DNA of 54,237 nt from CAYRKT01 sp964425005 (GTDB lineage: Bacteria; Synergistota; Synergistia; CAYRKT01), in assembly GCA_964425005.1 (NCBI GenBank), contig CAYRKT010000004.1, forward strand, positions 1-54,237, written 5' to 3'. Position numbers and translations under genes: made by a program. Positions 16,423-25,027 of this stretch are shown here, in pieces; within the stretch, counting starts at the first letter, position 1, and every line of letters starts with the position of its first letter. The notes under the pieces were generated by a model. The model ran no database searches and was not told the origin of the DNA. It saw only the letters and a program-made list of their open reading frames with translations.

Positions 16423-16434
16423 CCTAGTATGGTC

Positions 16435-16464
16435 TTGACAAGTAAGACCTCCTTGGGCTAACCT
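16435..16464 (+). promoter_or_regulatory. TTGACAAGT promoter of the DNA polymerase
   Basis: TTGACA (16435-16440), 18-base spacer, TAACCT (16459-16464), then 8 bases to ATG 16473. No RBS. Confidence 0.65.
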
Positions 16465-16472
16465 TCTTAGTG

Positions 16473-19400
16473 ATGATGAGAGACCTGGACTTTAGCATCT
16501 GGGCTCCTCAGCCCACTCCTGTATGCGAAGGTTGTCCTCTCAGGGGAACCCTTGAAGAAGGAAGAACTGTGGGAATGGAGTACGTGGGCGATCCTCCCTA
16601 CGAAGTGATATTTATCGGGGAGGCTCCTGGAAATGAGGAACTTGTTCAAGGAAGGCCGTTTGTAGGTCCGGCGGGAAAGCTTCTGAGGAAGGTTATATCG
16701 GAGTCCGGTCTAGAAGGGGGATACATCATCGGAAACGCCGTCCTCTGCGCCCCCCACCCCGACGGGGCACCTGTTCAGACCCCTACTCCAGAGGTGGCAA
16801 AGAGGTGCGTTCGCCACGTTCTCCTCAACCTAAAATCAGAAAACCCTCCTAAAAAGGTCATTCTGCTGGGAAGAACTGCTATCGAGGCAGTTATGTCCCA
16901 CCTTGACCCGGACTTCCGTCCTCTTGACAGAGTTTCCCAGTACATTCGCAAGTATTCTGATTTTGTTCACGGAAGGTCTCACATATACCCTGCAAATCAC
17001 CCCTCGTTTGTTATAAGGCGGGGAGGCGAGTCTTCTGATGCCTATAGTGACTTCCGTTCTCAGATACTCTCTGCTATCAACTCTTCTGTGGTAGAGTTGC
17101 CGGAGGAGCTTGCCAAAGACAGGCCCGTATCAATAAAGTCCCTGCTCGCCTCTGGGGAGCTACCTGCTAAGCCGAAGGGCAAGCTAAACTACTACGTCTT
17201 TAGTCTCTCTGATTACGAGAAAGGTTTCGAGCTTATAGAGGGTCTTGATGAGGTTTCGTTTGACGTGGAAACTTCGGGAAGTACCGAGGTTTCAGTTCAC
17301 AGGACCGTTATTTTCGTGGGTCTTGGGAACCATGAGATTCAGGTGGGATTTGACCTGAGGAAGGATCAGACTAAGGATAGGGTTTTGGGGTTTTTCCTTA
17401 AACTTCATGATTACCTAAAGACCAGGAAAAGAGTCATAGTGTTTAACCAGTCCTACGAGGCCGGGGTTCTCTTTCAGATTTACAACAAAATTTTCCAGTT
17501 CTACGACGTATTTTCCATGGTGAAGGCAGTAGGAATGCCTAGGGGCCTCAAGGACTCTGCCAGCACCGTTTTCGGCATTGAGCCCTGGTCTGATGCGGTT
17601 GAGGCTTATACCTCCTTGGCCGAATCTATGTCCAAGGCTCCCGAAGAGTGGGCTACCTATTTGAACATATCCCCGGACCTGGTTCGCCCTAGGATCAGGG
17701 AAAACATAGAATCTGCTCTCAAAAATTTTCCCTTTGACCTTGACGAGATCAAGGCCATTCTCAGCACCATATCCCTCCACGGGTTCCACGGGGCCAGCTG
17801 GTCTCTCATTCCTCCCGCTACCTTGGCCCGGTACAACGCCATGGACGTCAGGTGGACCCACGAACTTTACCTGTTCCTCCATCCTCTCTACCCAGAAGAG
17901 GTGTGGCAGGTCTACCAAAAGCAAGAGGCTTTGGGCTCCGTGATGCACCTCTTCGGAATAGCTTATGACAAAGAAAGGGCCAAGCTCCTAAAGAAGGAGA
18001 TGATGGACATTGCCAGGAACTCCCTCGCCAACCTGGTAATGGTCCCGAAGATGCGTTCACGAATTTTACAAAAAGCCCTTGAAGAAACAAAAATAAAAGA
18101 CGTACCCGAGCTAAAGGAGCTTTTCTCTGGCCTTTACAGAAGGGTTTCCAGAGAGCTTAAAGAAGTCCACGTTTCTGGTTATGAGGAGGTCTTGGAGAAG
18201 AGAAAGAAAGAGTACCAAAACTTCATGTCTGGTTCTATTGTTTCGCCTCCTCCAGAGCCCGTGGAGTTTTACCGATATTTCTCGGAACGGAGGGAAAGGG
18301 TTCTTGATCTGGTCTACAAGCGCCTTGAGGAGCAGTTTGAGGAGGACTTGAGGAAGGCTCTTTCTGGAGAGGCCACGGAAGAGTCCCTTGACACCATTTC
18401 CCGCTGGTTCAACCCCTCCTCATCAAAGAGATACTTCCCAGTATTCCATAAGGCCATTTATCACCCTAAGCTGGCTATAGCGGCGCTCCTAGATAAAGTT
18501 GTCCGTTCCTCTACTGAGGACTTAATCAAGTTTTTAGTGGAGTCCTTCGGACCGATGACGGAGTGGGTTTCCAGGTGGACTGAGGTTCTGAAGCTAATCT
18601 TTCCCGATGAAACTGAGCAGAGCCTATTGGCTATCGCTGAGAGGAACTGGCAGTCTCTCTCTGACGGCCTGAAAGATGAGTATATAGAATCCCTTTTCCG
18701 CATATTCTCCACTTTCTTTGGGGAAACACTTGAAAACTATCCTGAGTGCCTTGCCTTATACGACGACGACTTAGCCCAGTCATTAAAGATGCTTGTTGAG
18801 TTTAGGATTTACAAAAAGGCAATAAAGGTGATAGACGCCTTCCTCTCTGGAAAGATGGGTGAAGGATTAGTGTATCCGGCCTCTGAACGTCTATACCGAG
18901 AAATCCCAGTCCCCGTTGAAGATAGGGAGGAGGGGAAGAAAGACTACTACAGAACTGAGTTTTTGGTGAACTTCGCTGACACCCGTAGATGGACCTCCCG
19001 GTTCCACACTATACCTACTGGCACCGAAGTGAGGGAGTGCTATGTTTCCCGTTGGGGAGAGGACGGGCTTTGGTTGCACTTTGACTACTCCCAGATGGAG
19101 TTGCGTGCCCTAGCCGCTGTATCTGGGGACGAGAACATGATGAAGGCTTTCTTAGAAGGTGCTGATATTCACAGGTACGTGGCTAGTCGCATCTACGGAA
19201 TACCCATGGAACAGGTTTCCTCCCACCAACGTAGGAACGCTAAGGGAGCCTCTTTTAGCCTGGTCTACGGGCAAACGGCCCAAGGTCTGGCTATGCAGTA
19301 TTTAAACGGCAACGTGGCCGAAGCCGAGAGGATTTTTGATTCCTTTTTCAAAGAGTTTCCCAAGGTCAAAGACTACATAGCCTTAAGCCACGCTTACGCT

Positions 19401-19982
19401 GGAAAGCACGGTCACGTGAAGACTTTGTTTGGGGACTATCTGGATATTGGAAGAGAGAAAACCGATTGGCAGAGGAGGGCACAGAACTATCCCATCCAGT
19501 CTGTTTCCTCCTCCGTGGCCGCCCTCTCCGGCTGGGCCATCTGGGAAGAAATTGAGCGCCGTGGCCTAATGGCAGTTCCGGTAGCCTTTACCCACGACGC
19601 CCTGGACTTTGACGTCTACGTTCCCCACCTCCTGGAAACTCTAGAGGTAGTGTCCAGGCTGTCCAGGGAGGTGCCCAGGTCTTTTGGCATCCCAGCTGAT
19701 ATAGAGATTTCTCTTGGCTACTCGCTATACGGAGGGTTAGTGGTAGAGTTCCATCGCACCGAAGACGGTGATTTCTTGTTGGAAGTGGAGGGAGAGAAGA
19801 GGGTCTTTGATGTCCTCCTGGATAGGCTAAAGCGCTACTACACCCTGGAGGTAAATATACTTTCCCAGTCAACGAAAAAGATACCTCTATCAGAAATATT
19901 CCAACCTAAAAGGGCTCTATCCGTTTCTCTAGGAAAAGAGATAGAGGAGGTGAAGGCAGAGATCATAATCCGCTTGCCCTGA
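16473..19982 (+). CDS. Uracil-DNA glycosylase / 3'-5' exonuclease / family A DNA polymerase fusion
   Basis: 1169 residues in three parts. (1) About 1-200, a family 4-type uracil-DNA glycosylase: C18-x-x-C21 for the 4Fe-4S cluster with further Cys near 90-110, GEAPG (49-53), PFVGPAG, and H176-P-S. (2) About 240-470, DnaQ-like exonuclease: exo I D264-V-E266, exo II NQSYE with Glu329 where Asp is usual, exo III Y454-x3-D458. (3) Polymerase: motif A D871 in DYSQMELR, motif B R920...K924 with LVYG, motif C THD1042A where most Pol I enzymes have HDE. About 413 residues lie between exo III and motif A against about 204 in E. coli Pol I, so a roughly 200-residue insert is present. SPO1-type phages also fuse UDG to their polymerase. 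It is the replicative polymerase candidate. GTG 16470 and ATG 16476 are alternative starts. Confidence 0.92.
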   Translation: MMRDLDFSIWAPQPTPVCEGCPLRGTLEEGRTVGMEYVGDPPYEVIFIGEAPGNEELVQGRPFVGPAGKLLRKVISESGLEGGYIIGNAVLCAPHPDGAPVQTPTPEVAKRCVRHVLLNLKSENPPKKVILLGRTAIEAVMSHLDPDFRPLDRVSQYIRKYSDFVHGRSHIYPANHPSFVIRRGGESSDAYSDFRSQILSAINSSVVELPEELAKDRPVSIKSLLASGELPAKPKGKLNYYVFSLSDYEKGFELIEGLDEVSFDVETSGSTEVSVHRTVIFVGLGNHEIQVGFDLRKDQTKDRVLGFFLKLHDYLKTRKRVIVFNQSYEAGVLFQIYNKIFQFYDVFSMVKAVGMPRGLKDSASTVFGIEPWSDAVEAYTSLAESMSKAPEEWATYLNISPDLVRPRIRENIESALKNFPFDLDEIKAILSTISLHGFHGASWSLIPPATLARYNAMDVRWTHELYLFLHPLYPEEVWQVYQKQEALGSVMHLFGIAYDKERAKLLKKEMMDIARNSLANLVMVPKMRSRILQKALEETKIKDVPELKELFSGLYRRVSRELKEVHVSGYEEVLEKRKKEYQNFMSGSIVSPPPEPVEFYRYFSERRERVLDLVYKRLEEQFEEDLRKALSGEATEESLDTISRWFNPSSSKRYFPVFHKAIYHPKLAIAALLDKVVRSSTEDLIKFLVESFGPMTEWVSRWTEVLKLIFPDETEQSLLAIAERNWQSLSDGLKDEYIESLFRIFSTFFGETLENYPECLALYDDDLAQSLKMLVEFRIYKKAIKVIDAFLSGKMGEGLVYPASERLYREIPVPVEDREEGKKDYYRTEFLVNFADTRRWTSRFHTIPTGTEVRECYVSRWGEDGLWLHFDYSQMELRALAAVSGDENMMKAFLEGADIHRYVASRIYGIPMEQVSSHQRRNAKGASFSLVYGQTAQGLAMQYLNGNVAEAERIFDSFFKEFPKVKDYIALSHAYAGKHGHVKTLFGDYLDIGREKTDWQRRAQNYPIQSVSSSVAALSGWAIWEEIERRGLMAVPVAFTHDALDFDVYVPHLLETLEVVSRLSREVPRSFGIPADIEISLGYSLYGGLVVEFHRTEDGDFLLEVEGEKRVFDVLLDRLKRYYTLEVNILSQSTKKIPLSEIFQPKRALSVSLGKEIEEVKAEIIIRLP

Positions 19983-20012
19983 GGAAAGCTACAGGTGTAT
20001 AGTGGAGGGGAC

Positions 20013-20753
20013 ATGGAAGAGAACAACAAGAGGAAAGCGGTTTTAGAGGAGGAGCCCAGCGCTAGCGAGAGGGTTCCCGTCCTTTCCGCAAAACAAGTAA
20101 AAACGGCCTTAAGGTGCGAGTACCAGTACTACCTTGAATATGTCCTTAAAAAGAAGCCTCCCCTGTCCTCTGAAGCCCTGTCTAAGGGCCTTGAGGTCCA
20201 CGAGATGGCTTCAAAACCTTTCGCTGATGGCATGACCCCTGAGGAGATGAAGATGGAGGCGGATAGGGGAGGGGTCTTTCGCTTTGTTTACCATCACCTT
20301 CCTAAAGATTCTTTTCCAAAAATAGAACCTAAAATCTTTGTTGATTTTGGGTACTACAAAAGAGTTGTTATTCCAGATTTTCTCTACAACGACCGGGTTT
20401 ACGACCTCAAGACTACTTCCTCCGTTACAGCCGCTAAAACCTTGTACTCTGATGATGTAATCCAGCTTCACTATTACTGGGACACTCTGGGCAGGGAGCA
20501 TGAAGCTTATGTCATCAAGCTCCTCTTGCCAGACGAGAGTAGTGGAAGATCGGGCTACACTTCTTCCCTTTTTAGAGTAAACCTCTCCCTGGTAACTCTT
20601 TCTCTCATATACAGGACGGAAATGAGAATACTAGACATTTTAGAGGGCTCCAAGCCAGTTCCAAGCCCCGGAAAGACCTGTAAGTTTTGCGGGTTTCGTG
20701 AGATTTGCCCCCACTCTGTGTCTGATAACGGTGCTAGTGCTAAGACTACCTAA
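20013..20753 (+). CDS. Cas4/RecB-like PD-(D/E)xK nuclease with 4Fe-4S cluster
   Basis: 246 residues. C35 near the N terminus and C223-x2-C226-x5-C232 at the C terminus are the four cysteines of a Cas4/AddB-type iron-sulphur cluster. The core contains the H of 'EVHEMA' near residue 62, an Asp in 'VIPDFLY' and DLKTTS as the (D/E)xK element. Cas4-like enzymes are exonucleases that trim DNA ends; phage versions assist replication or recombination. It follows the polymerase by 30 bases, so it acts in the same module. ATG 20013 has GGAGGGG 2-3 bases upstream and TATAGT 9 bases upstream; the frame could also start at GTG 19995. Confidence 0.82.
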   Translation: MEENNKRKAVLEEEPSASERVPVLSAKQVKTALRCEYQYYLEYVLKKKPPLSSEALSKGLEVHEMASKPFADGMTPEEMKMEADRGGVFRFVYHHLPKDSFPKIEPKIFVDFGYYKRVVIPDFLYNDRVYDLKTTSSVTAAKTLYSDDVIQLHYYWDTLGREHEAYVIKLLLPDESSGRSGYTSSLFRVNLSLVTLSLIYRTEMRILDILEGSKPVPSPGKTCKFCGFREICPHSVSDNGASAKTT

Positions 20754-20761
20754 AGCGGTGG

Positions 20762-20767
20762 TATAAT
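20762..20767 (+). promoter_or_regulatory. Leaderless -10 element TATAAT
   Basis: Perfect TATAAT ending 6 bases before the GTG start at 20774, which supports GTG as a genuine leaderless start. Confidence 0.65.
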
Positions 20768-20773
20768 GGGCTA

Positions 20774-21910
20774 GTGTTTGAGGTAAGACCGAACCTAGCC
20801 TTTCAGGTTGACATTGGCTCTGAGAAGGATGTAGAGGGAATAAACCACATCCGTTCCTACGAGCAGGCCGGGCTTTTTGTTCCAGGTATTGAAATAAGCC
20901 TCAGCACCAAAAAGGATTCTGTTATAAGGGAGATATGGGAAGGTAATAACGTCCTTGTTTTGTATGGCAGAAAGGGAAGGCTTGATCTTTTTGGTGAGTA
21001 CGTTATCGTAAAAGCAGACATACTTAGACAAACACACTACTGGAACGCTACCTTGATAGGTGTCCATAAGGGCATAAGGTTCTCCGTTGTTGGCAAGAGC
21101 AGATATTTTGAGGATTTGTCTGTAAATGCCATAAAATCCGTTGCCTCAGAGCATTTTTCGCTAAAGTTTGAGGCCAAGCCAACAGACGACAAGATGGTGT
21201 GGATACAGCCTCGCTTTTACCCGGACAAAGCTTTTATGTTGCACTTGTGGCAACACTCCTGGTACCCCTCCAACAATGTGCTTCTTATGGGAATAAGAAG
21301 GGATGGGAAGATACACATTGTTGACCTTGATACTCTTGCTCCTAGAGAGGATTTGCGTGTTGGTACTTTGAAGGGATATAAAAGACAGATTGGCAACTTC
21401 GCACTTTCTTTCTACTCAAAGGACGCCAACTTTTTCGTAAACTCTGCCGTAGGCGAGTGGGATATAAAAGGGTTCTCTTACTCTGAACACGAACACTCTT
21501 ACAAAGTTAAGCTGGGGATAAAAGACCCTGAAAGCTACCTTTTGGGGGAAAAGGCCACCATCTACAAGTTCATGGTTTCAGATAACGTCCATGGTAGCTA
21601 TAACGCCGCCTTAGCTAAAAATACTGAGATACTTTCCAAGCTCTCCTCCGTGGCCTACTCTTTTATGTGGGAGGTTTGCCCAGATTGCGCATCTGGTGAA
21701 GTGAACGACAACAGGCCCCCGATAGAGCTTTTTTGGGTAATCCGTGTGGCCGTCGAGGAGGCGAACAAAGATGAGCGCCCTAAGGAGGTGGCCCGCCTCT
21801 TTCCTCCTGCTAGCGGGAAATATATAGTGGTGGCAATAGAAACTATAATAGTCCCTGGGGACCCCATATATCAGCAGGTATACTTGGTAAGGGACTCATT
21901 CAGGAGCTAA
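20774..21910 (+). CDS. Putative baseplate hub protein
   Basis: 378 residues, beta-rich with few helices. Position (ahead of sheath and tube) and style (a 'G.Y.V...I......W.ATLIG' stretch near residues 75-95, then a helical 'AFMLHLWQHSWYP' near 150 and 'IRRDGKIHIVDLDTLA') resemble gp27/gpD-type hub proteins, which form the ring between spike and tube. I would not call this certain. A CPDC pair occurs near residue 300. Start GTG is fixed by TATAAT 6 bases upstream. Alternative: an unrelated tail structural protein. Confidence 0.6.
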   Translation: MFEVRPNLAFQVDIGSEKDVEGINHIRSYEQAGLFVPGIEISLSTKKDSVIREIWEGNNVLVLYGRKGRLDLFGEYVIVKADILRQTHYWNATLIGVHKGIRFSVVGKSRYFEDLSVNAIKSVASEHFSLKFEAKPTDDKMVWIQPRFYPDKAFMLHLWQHSWYPSNNVLLMGIRRDGKIHIVDLDTLAPREDLRVGTLKGYKRQIGNFALSFYSKDANFFVNSAVGEWDIKGFSYSEHEHSYKVKLGIKDPESYLLGEKATIYKFMVSDNVHGSYNAALAKNTEILSKLSSVAYSFMWEVCPDCASGEVNDNRPPIELFWVIRVAVEEANKDERPKEVARLFPPASGKYIVVAIETIIVPGDPIYQQVYLVRDSFRS

Positions 21911-21976
21911 GGCCTTTTTGTTATTATTGTCTTAGGGTTTTAGTACCCCTGCTAACACTAGGTTTTGGGGTTTTAG

Positions 21977-22231
21977 ATGAAAGTCATTGTATACACTTCT
22001 GGCGGATACCCCGGAGTGTTTGAGTACGTAGACCCCTCCGGGAATGAGGATGCTATACTGGTTAGTCCAGGTAGCACCTACAAGCTTGAGATTAGGGAAG
22101 TTATTAGACATGAGGAACATGTGATCTGGCAGGTGGTTGACGCTGGTAGTAGCGCTCCTGGTGGAGTGGTTATAAAGAAGAAGCGTACCTCCTCTGAACA
22201 AGCCGGAGAAGAAACCCCTAGCTCTGGGTAG
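21977..22231 (+). CDS. Small hypothetical protein
   Basis: 84 residues. A compact beta-type N-terminal 65 residues is followed by a basic then Ser/Glu-rich tail (VVIKKKRTSSEQ). No recognised domain and no clear RBS. It stands between the hub candidate and the sheath gene, so a small tail protein is likely by context only. Confidence 0.5.
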   Translation: MKVIVYTSGGYPGVFEYVDPSGNEDAILVSPGSTYKLEIREVIRHEEHVIWQVVDAGSSAPGGVVIKKKRTSSEQAGEETPSSG

Positions 22232-22295
22232 TATTATTTTGTTAGGTGTTCTGAAAACCTAAAACTTCATTGGTAGGTTGAGAAGAGTATCATAA

Positions 22296-23930
22296 ATGGC
22301 CGCACCTAAGGTCTATATCAAGGAACAAGACCTATCCGTAAGAGTACCCAGTTTTCCTGGCGTATATGCAGGGATCGCTATTGAGGCCCCCCGTGGTCCT
22401 ACGGAGCCCACGCTGGTAACCTCAGAGAAGCAACTCCTTGACCTCTACACGGTCAACGGGCGCATCCCTCGTGGGGTTGACAACACTTTCCTCTCTGCCA
22501 TGACCTACTTGAGGTATGCAGACAAGCTCTGGGTAGTCCGTGCCCAATCCAACGACGACCGCTATGCTGGCCTCAAGTACTCTCTGGACCAGAACGGTGA
22601 TCCCGTCGTCACTCCCCTCTCTACTGGCTTGTCTGACCCACAAGAGGTAGGCTCTCCTAACGGCCTCAGCTTTACCTCATCAGACCGCTTCGTCATACTC
22701 GCCGCTGACCCCGGTAGCTGGGCAAACGGCGGGTTTGTCCAGGTGCGGTTTGAAAGTATAAAGCGGGTTGCTAACGCACCTGAGGTGCCCGATCCCTGGG
22801 CGGCTGAGGCATTTGTCATCTCGGTCTTCGTAGGCGGCCTACCCGCCGAGCGCTGGGTGGTTTCCCTCAATGAGGCGGCTGTTGACGGTAATGGGGTTTC
22901 TATTTTCCTTGAGAGCGTCCTTAACCGGAGCGCTTACATAAGAGGATATGTCAACCCCGGCAGGGCTGATAACAGCGTGGGCACCTTGCCTGTTTCTGGT
23001 TCTGGCACGGCTTATCCTTTAGCGGGTGGGGTGACGGGAACGGTTACCCGTGGCAACATGATAAATGCTATAAAGAAGCTCAAGGAAAAGGACAACTACC
23101 CGCTCACCCTTATCCTGGACGGCGGGTTTGCTGATCCTGCCTACGCCGTCGAGCTTGTCAACCTCGCCGAGCAACGCCAAGACGCCGTTGCCATTCTCTC
23201 CGTACCTGCTGAGAGGGAGCGGGCGTCAAACTACCTCAACGCCGTAGTGGACTACGCCGTTGTGCCCGGTACTGGTGTTGGAGGTATCAACTCTTCCTAC
23301 GCCGCCCTCTACTCTCCCCACGTCCTTGTCTACTTGGCAGACCTGGACGAGTACAGGTATATTTCCCCGGATGGGTACGCCGCTGGAGCTATCTCCCGTA
23401 CGGCGGCCAACTACGAAATCTGGTTCCCCGTGGGCGGGTGGAACCGTGGCCGTCTGAACGTGATTGACATCCTCCGTCACTACTCCGGCGGTGAGCTTGA
23501 CTACCTCTACCTTAACAACATCAACCCCATTCGCTACCGTAGGGGCAAGGGTATCGCTATCTGGGGTCAGAAGACACTTTGGAGAATACCGTCCGCTCTG
23601 GACCGCTTGAACGTCCGGCTCCTTCTTATCGTCATAGAAAACGCCATCGCTGAGGCCCTGGAAAACTTCCTCTTTGAACTTAACGACGAGTTCACTCGTA
23701 GGCTGGTCCGGGCCATGATTGAGTCCTACATGGAGGACATAAAGTCCCGCCGTGGCGTTTACGATTACCTCGTGGTGTGCGATGATTCCAACAACTCTCC
23801 CGTTGATATTGATAACTACAGGCTTAATGTTGACCTCTACGTCAAGCCCACCAAGGCCATTGAGTACATCCACTTCCGCACCGTCATTACCCCCACGGGG
23901 GTTGACTTCTCCATGGTCCGTGGTGGATAA
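22296..23930 (+). CDS. Tail sheath protein
   Basis: 544 residues. The N terminus (SVRVPSFPGVYAGIAIEAP, then 'G.....VTSEKQLLDLY' and 'FLSAMTYLRYADKLWVVRA') is the classical opening of phage tail sheath proteins. The C-terminal third contains the family's 'NRGRLNVIDI...Y..L...NINPIRY..GKGIAIWGQKTL' and 'LNVRLLLIVIENAIAEALE' stretch, with TGVDFS at the end, typical of the C-terminal domain that interlocks subunits. It forms the contractile outer sheath. Codon usage leans to C/G-ending codons compared with the orphans, as expected for a highly expressed gene. TATCAT lies only 2 bases before ATG, so its promoter is unclear. Confidence 0.95.
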   Translation: MAAPKVYIKEQDLSVRVPSFPGVYAGIAIEAPRGPTEPTLVTSEKQLLDLYTVNGRIPRGVDNTFLSAMTYLRYADKLWVVRAQSNDDRYAGLKYSLDQNGDPVVTPLSTGLSDPQEVGSPNGLSFTSSDRFVILAADPGSWANGGFVQVRFESIKRVANAPEVPDPWAAEAFVISVFVGGLPAERWVVSLNEAAVDGNGVSIFLESVLNRSAYIRGYVNPGRADNSVGTLPVSGSGTAYPLAGGVTGTVTRGNMINAIKKLKEKDNYPLTLILDGGFADPAYAVELVNLAEQRQDAVAILSVPAERERASNYLNAVVDYAVVPGTGVGGINSSYAALYSPHVLVYLADLDEYRYISPDGYAAGAISRTAANYEIWFPVGGWNRGRLNVIDILRHYSGGELDYLYLNNINPIRYRRGKGIAIWGQKTLWRIPSALDRLNVRLLLIVIENAIAEALENFLFELNDEFTRRLVRAMIESYMEDIKSRRGVYDYLVVCDDSNNSPVDIDNYRLNVDLYVKPTKAIEYIHFRTVITPTGVDFSMVRGG

Positions 23931-23966
23931 TTCCTGATTAGATAGCTTAGGTTTCAAAAGAATAAA

Positions 23967-24548
23967 ATGCCTAAGGTAGAGCTAAACCAGGTCCGTTCCT
24001 TGAACCGAGTCGTTCACTTGAACGACTGGTTGATAAAGTTTGTTACCGTTCCTGAAGGCGCTGGCATCCAGTCCTTTGCAGACGAGATTGACTTGAGGGC
24101 CGTTTCGGTAGACTTCCCTAGGGCAACCGTTATCCCCCAGACTATTGATATCCGTGGGCACAGGTACTATGTTCCTACCGATACGGACTTTGAGCCCACT
24201 ATCAACATCCAGCTGATTGAAACTGATAATACTAGAGTCCTTACTGCTATGCTCAAGTGGAGGGAGTTTGCTTACGAAACCCTTACTGGTTACAAAGCCC
24301 CTCCCGATGAGATAAAAGCAGACCTGAAGATATTCCTACTTAACCGCCAGCTTCAGCCTATCTATGAATATACTGTCTACGGGGCTTGGCCTACCGCCTT
24401 TGACCCCGGAGGCCAGCTGGTAGGCGATAAGGGAGCGGATATTGTGAGGCCAACGGTAACCCTCCAGTTTGACTACTTCCTGTCAATGCCTATATGTGCT
24501 GGTGAGGGTAGCGGCAAGCCTCCTCAGGTACCTGATTGCGGTGGATAG
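23967..24548 (+). CDS. Tail tube protein, gp19-like
   Basis: 193 residues, the usual size of T4 gp19-type tube proteins. It sits right after the sheath, as in nearly all myoviruses, and ends in a terminator. It has the beta-barrel pattern with 'I.I.LIET.......AMLKWREFAYE' in the middle and 'G.WP.AFDPG.......DIVRPTVTLQFDYFL' near the end, matching the 'f..AwP......l......+.v.f.yd' signature of tube subunits. It polymerises as stacked hexamers inside the sheath. Confidence 0.93.
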   Translation: MPKVELNQVRSLNRVVHLNDWLIKFVTVPEGAGIQSFADEIDLRAVSVDFPRATVIPQTIDIRGHRYYVPTDTDFEPTINIQLIETDNTRVLTAMLKWREFAYETLTGYKAPPDEIKADLKIFLLNRQLQPIYEYTVYGAWPTAFDPGGQLVGDKGADIVRPTVTLQFDYFLSMPICAGEGSGKPPQVPDCGG

Positions 24549-24563
24549 CATCTAAAAGTACGG

Positions 24564-24597
24564 AACCCCAGGCCCTAAGCCTGGGGTTAGCTTTTTC
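24564..24597 (+). terminator. Rho-independent terminator after the tail tube gene
   Basis: AACCCCAGGC (24564-24573), short loop, GCCTGGGGTT (24579-24588), then AGCTTTTTCTC. It separates the sheath-tube unit from the convergent minus-strand tail genes. Confidence 0.88.
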
Positions 24598-24603
24598 TCT
24601 TGC

Positions 24604-24999
24604 CTAATCAACCCACAGGTGCCTTGGAACCCGGTCCCTTCCTACAGGGTTGGCATACCTCTGATCATATTCGGCATACGCCCCGCCCAAGTAAATGACC
24701 TCGTTTGGTGATAGCATAGTCGTTGCTTCCTGACCCGAAACAAGAATCTTCACGAATATGGGTATCTTGGAGAAGTTCATCAAATACTCGTAGTTTCTTA
24801 AGTCAATCATAGAAGAGTACCCATTTAGACTGTCTACCCTAGCAGTACCAGAAAAGTTAACAAAGTTTATGTATCCACCTAAAGGTATTGACCTGGATAT
24901 TGAAGGAAACAGGGAAATATCAATGACTGGAGTCCTAAGGGTTGGAACGCCTTGGTTGTTCTGGTTATACCTAAGTGACCCCAATCTGAACCTTGGCAC
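24604..24999 (-). CDS. Hypothetical tail-associated protein
   Basis: 131 residues, beta-rich, with a run of Ser/Ile/Leu strands in the middle and a Tyr/Arg-rich end. GTG start with AGAGGAGA 4-5 bases upstream and TATAAG before that. It lies downstream of the tape-measure candidate on the same strand, separated by 28 bases, so it belongs to that transcript. No family recognised; a small baseplate or tail-completion protein is plausible from context. Confidence 0.6.
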   Translation of the reverse strand: MPRFRLGSLRYNQNNQGVPTLRTPVIDISLFPSISRSIPLGGYINFVNFSGTARVDSLNGYSSMIDLRNYEYLMNFSKIPIFVKILVSGQEATTMLSPNEVIYLGGAYAEYDQRYANPVGRDRVPRHLWVD

Positions 25000-25027
25000 T
25001 TTTTCTCCTCTTATACCTAGAGCATTG

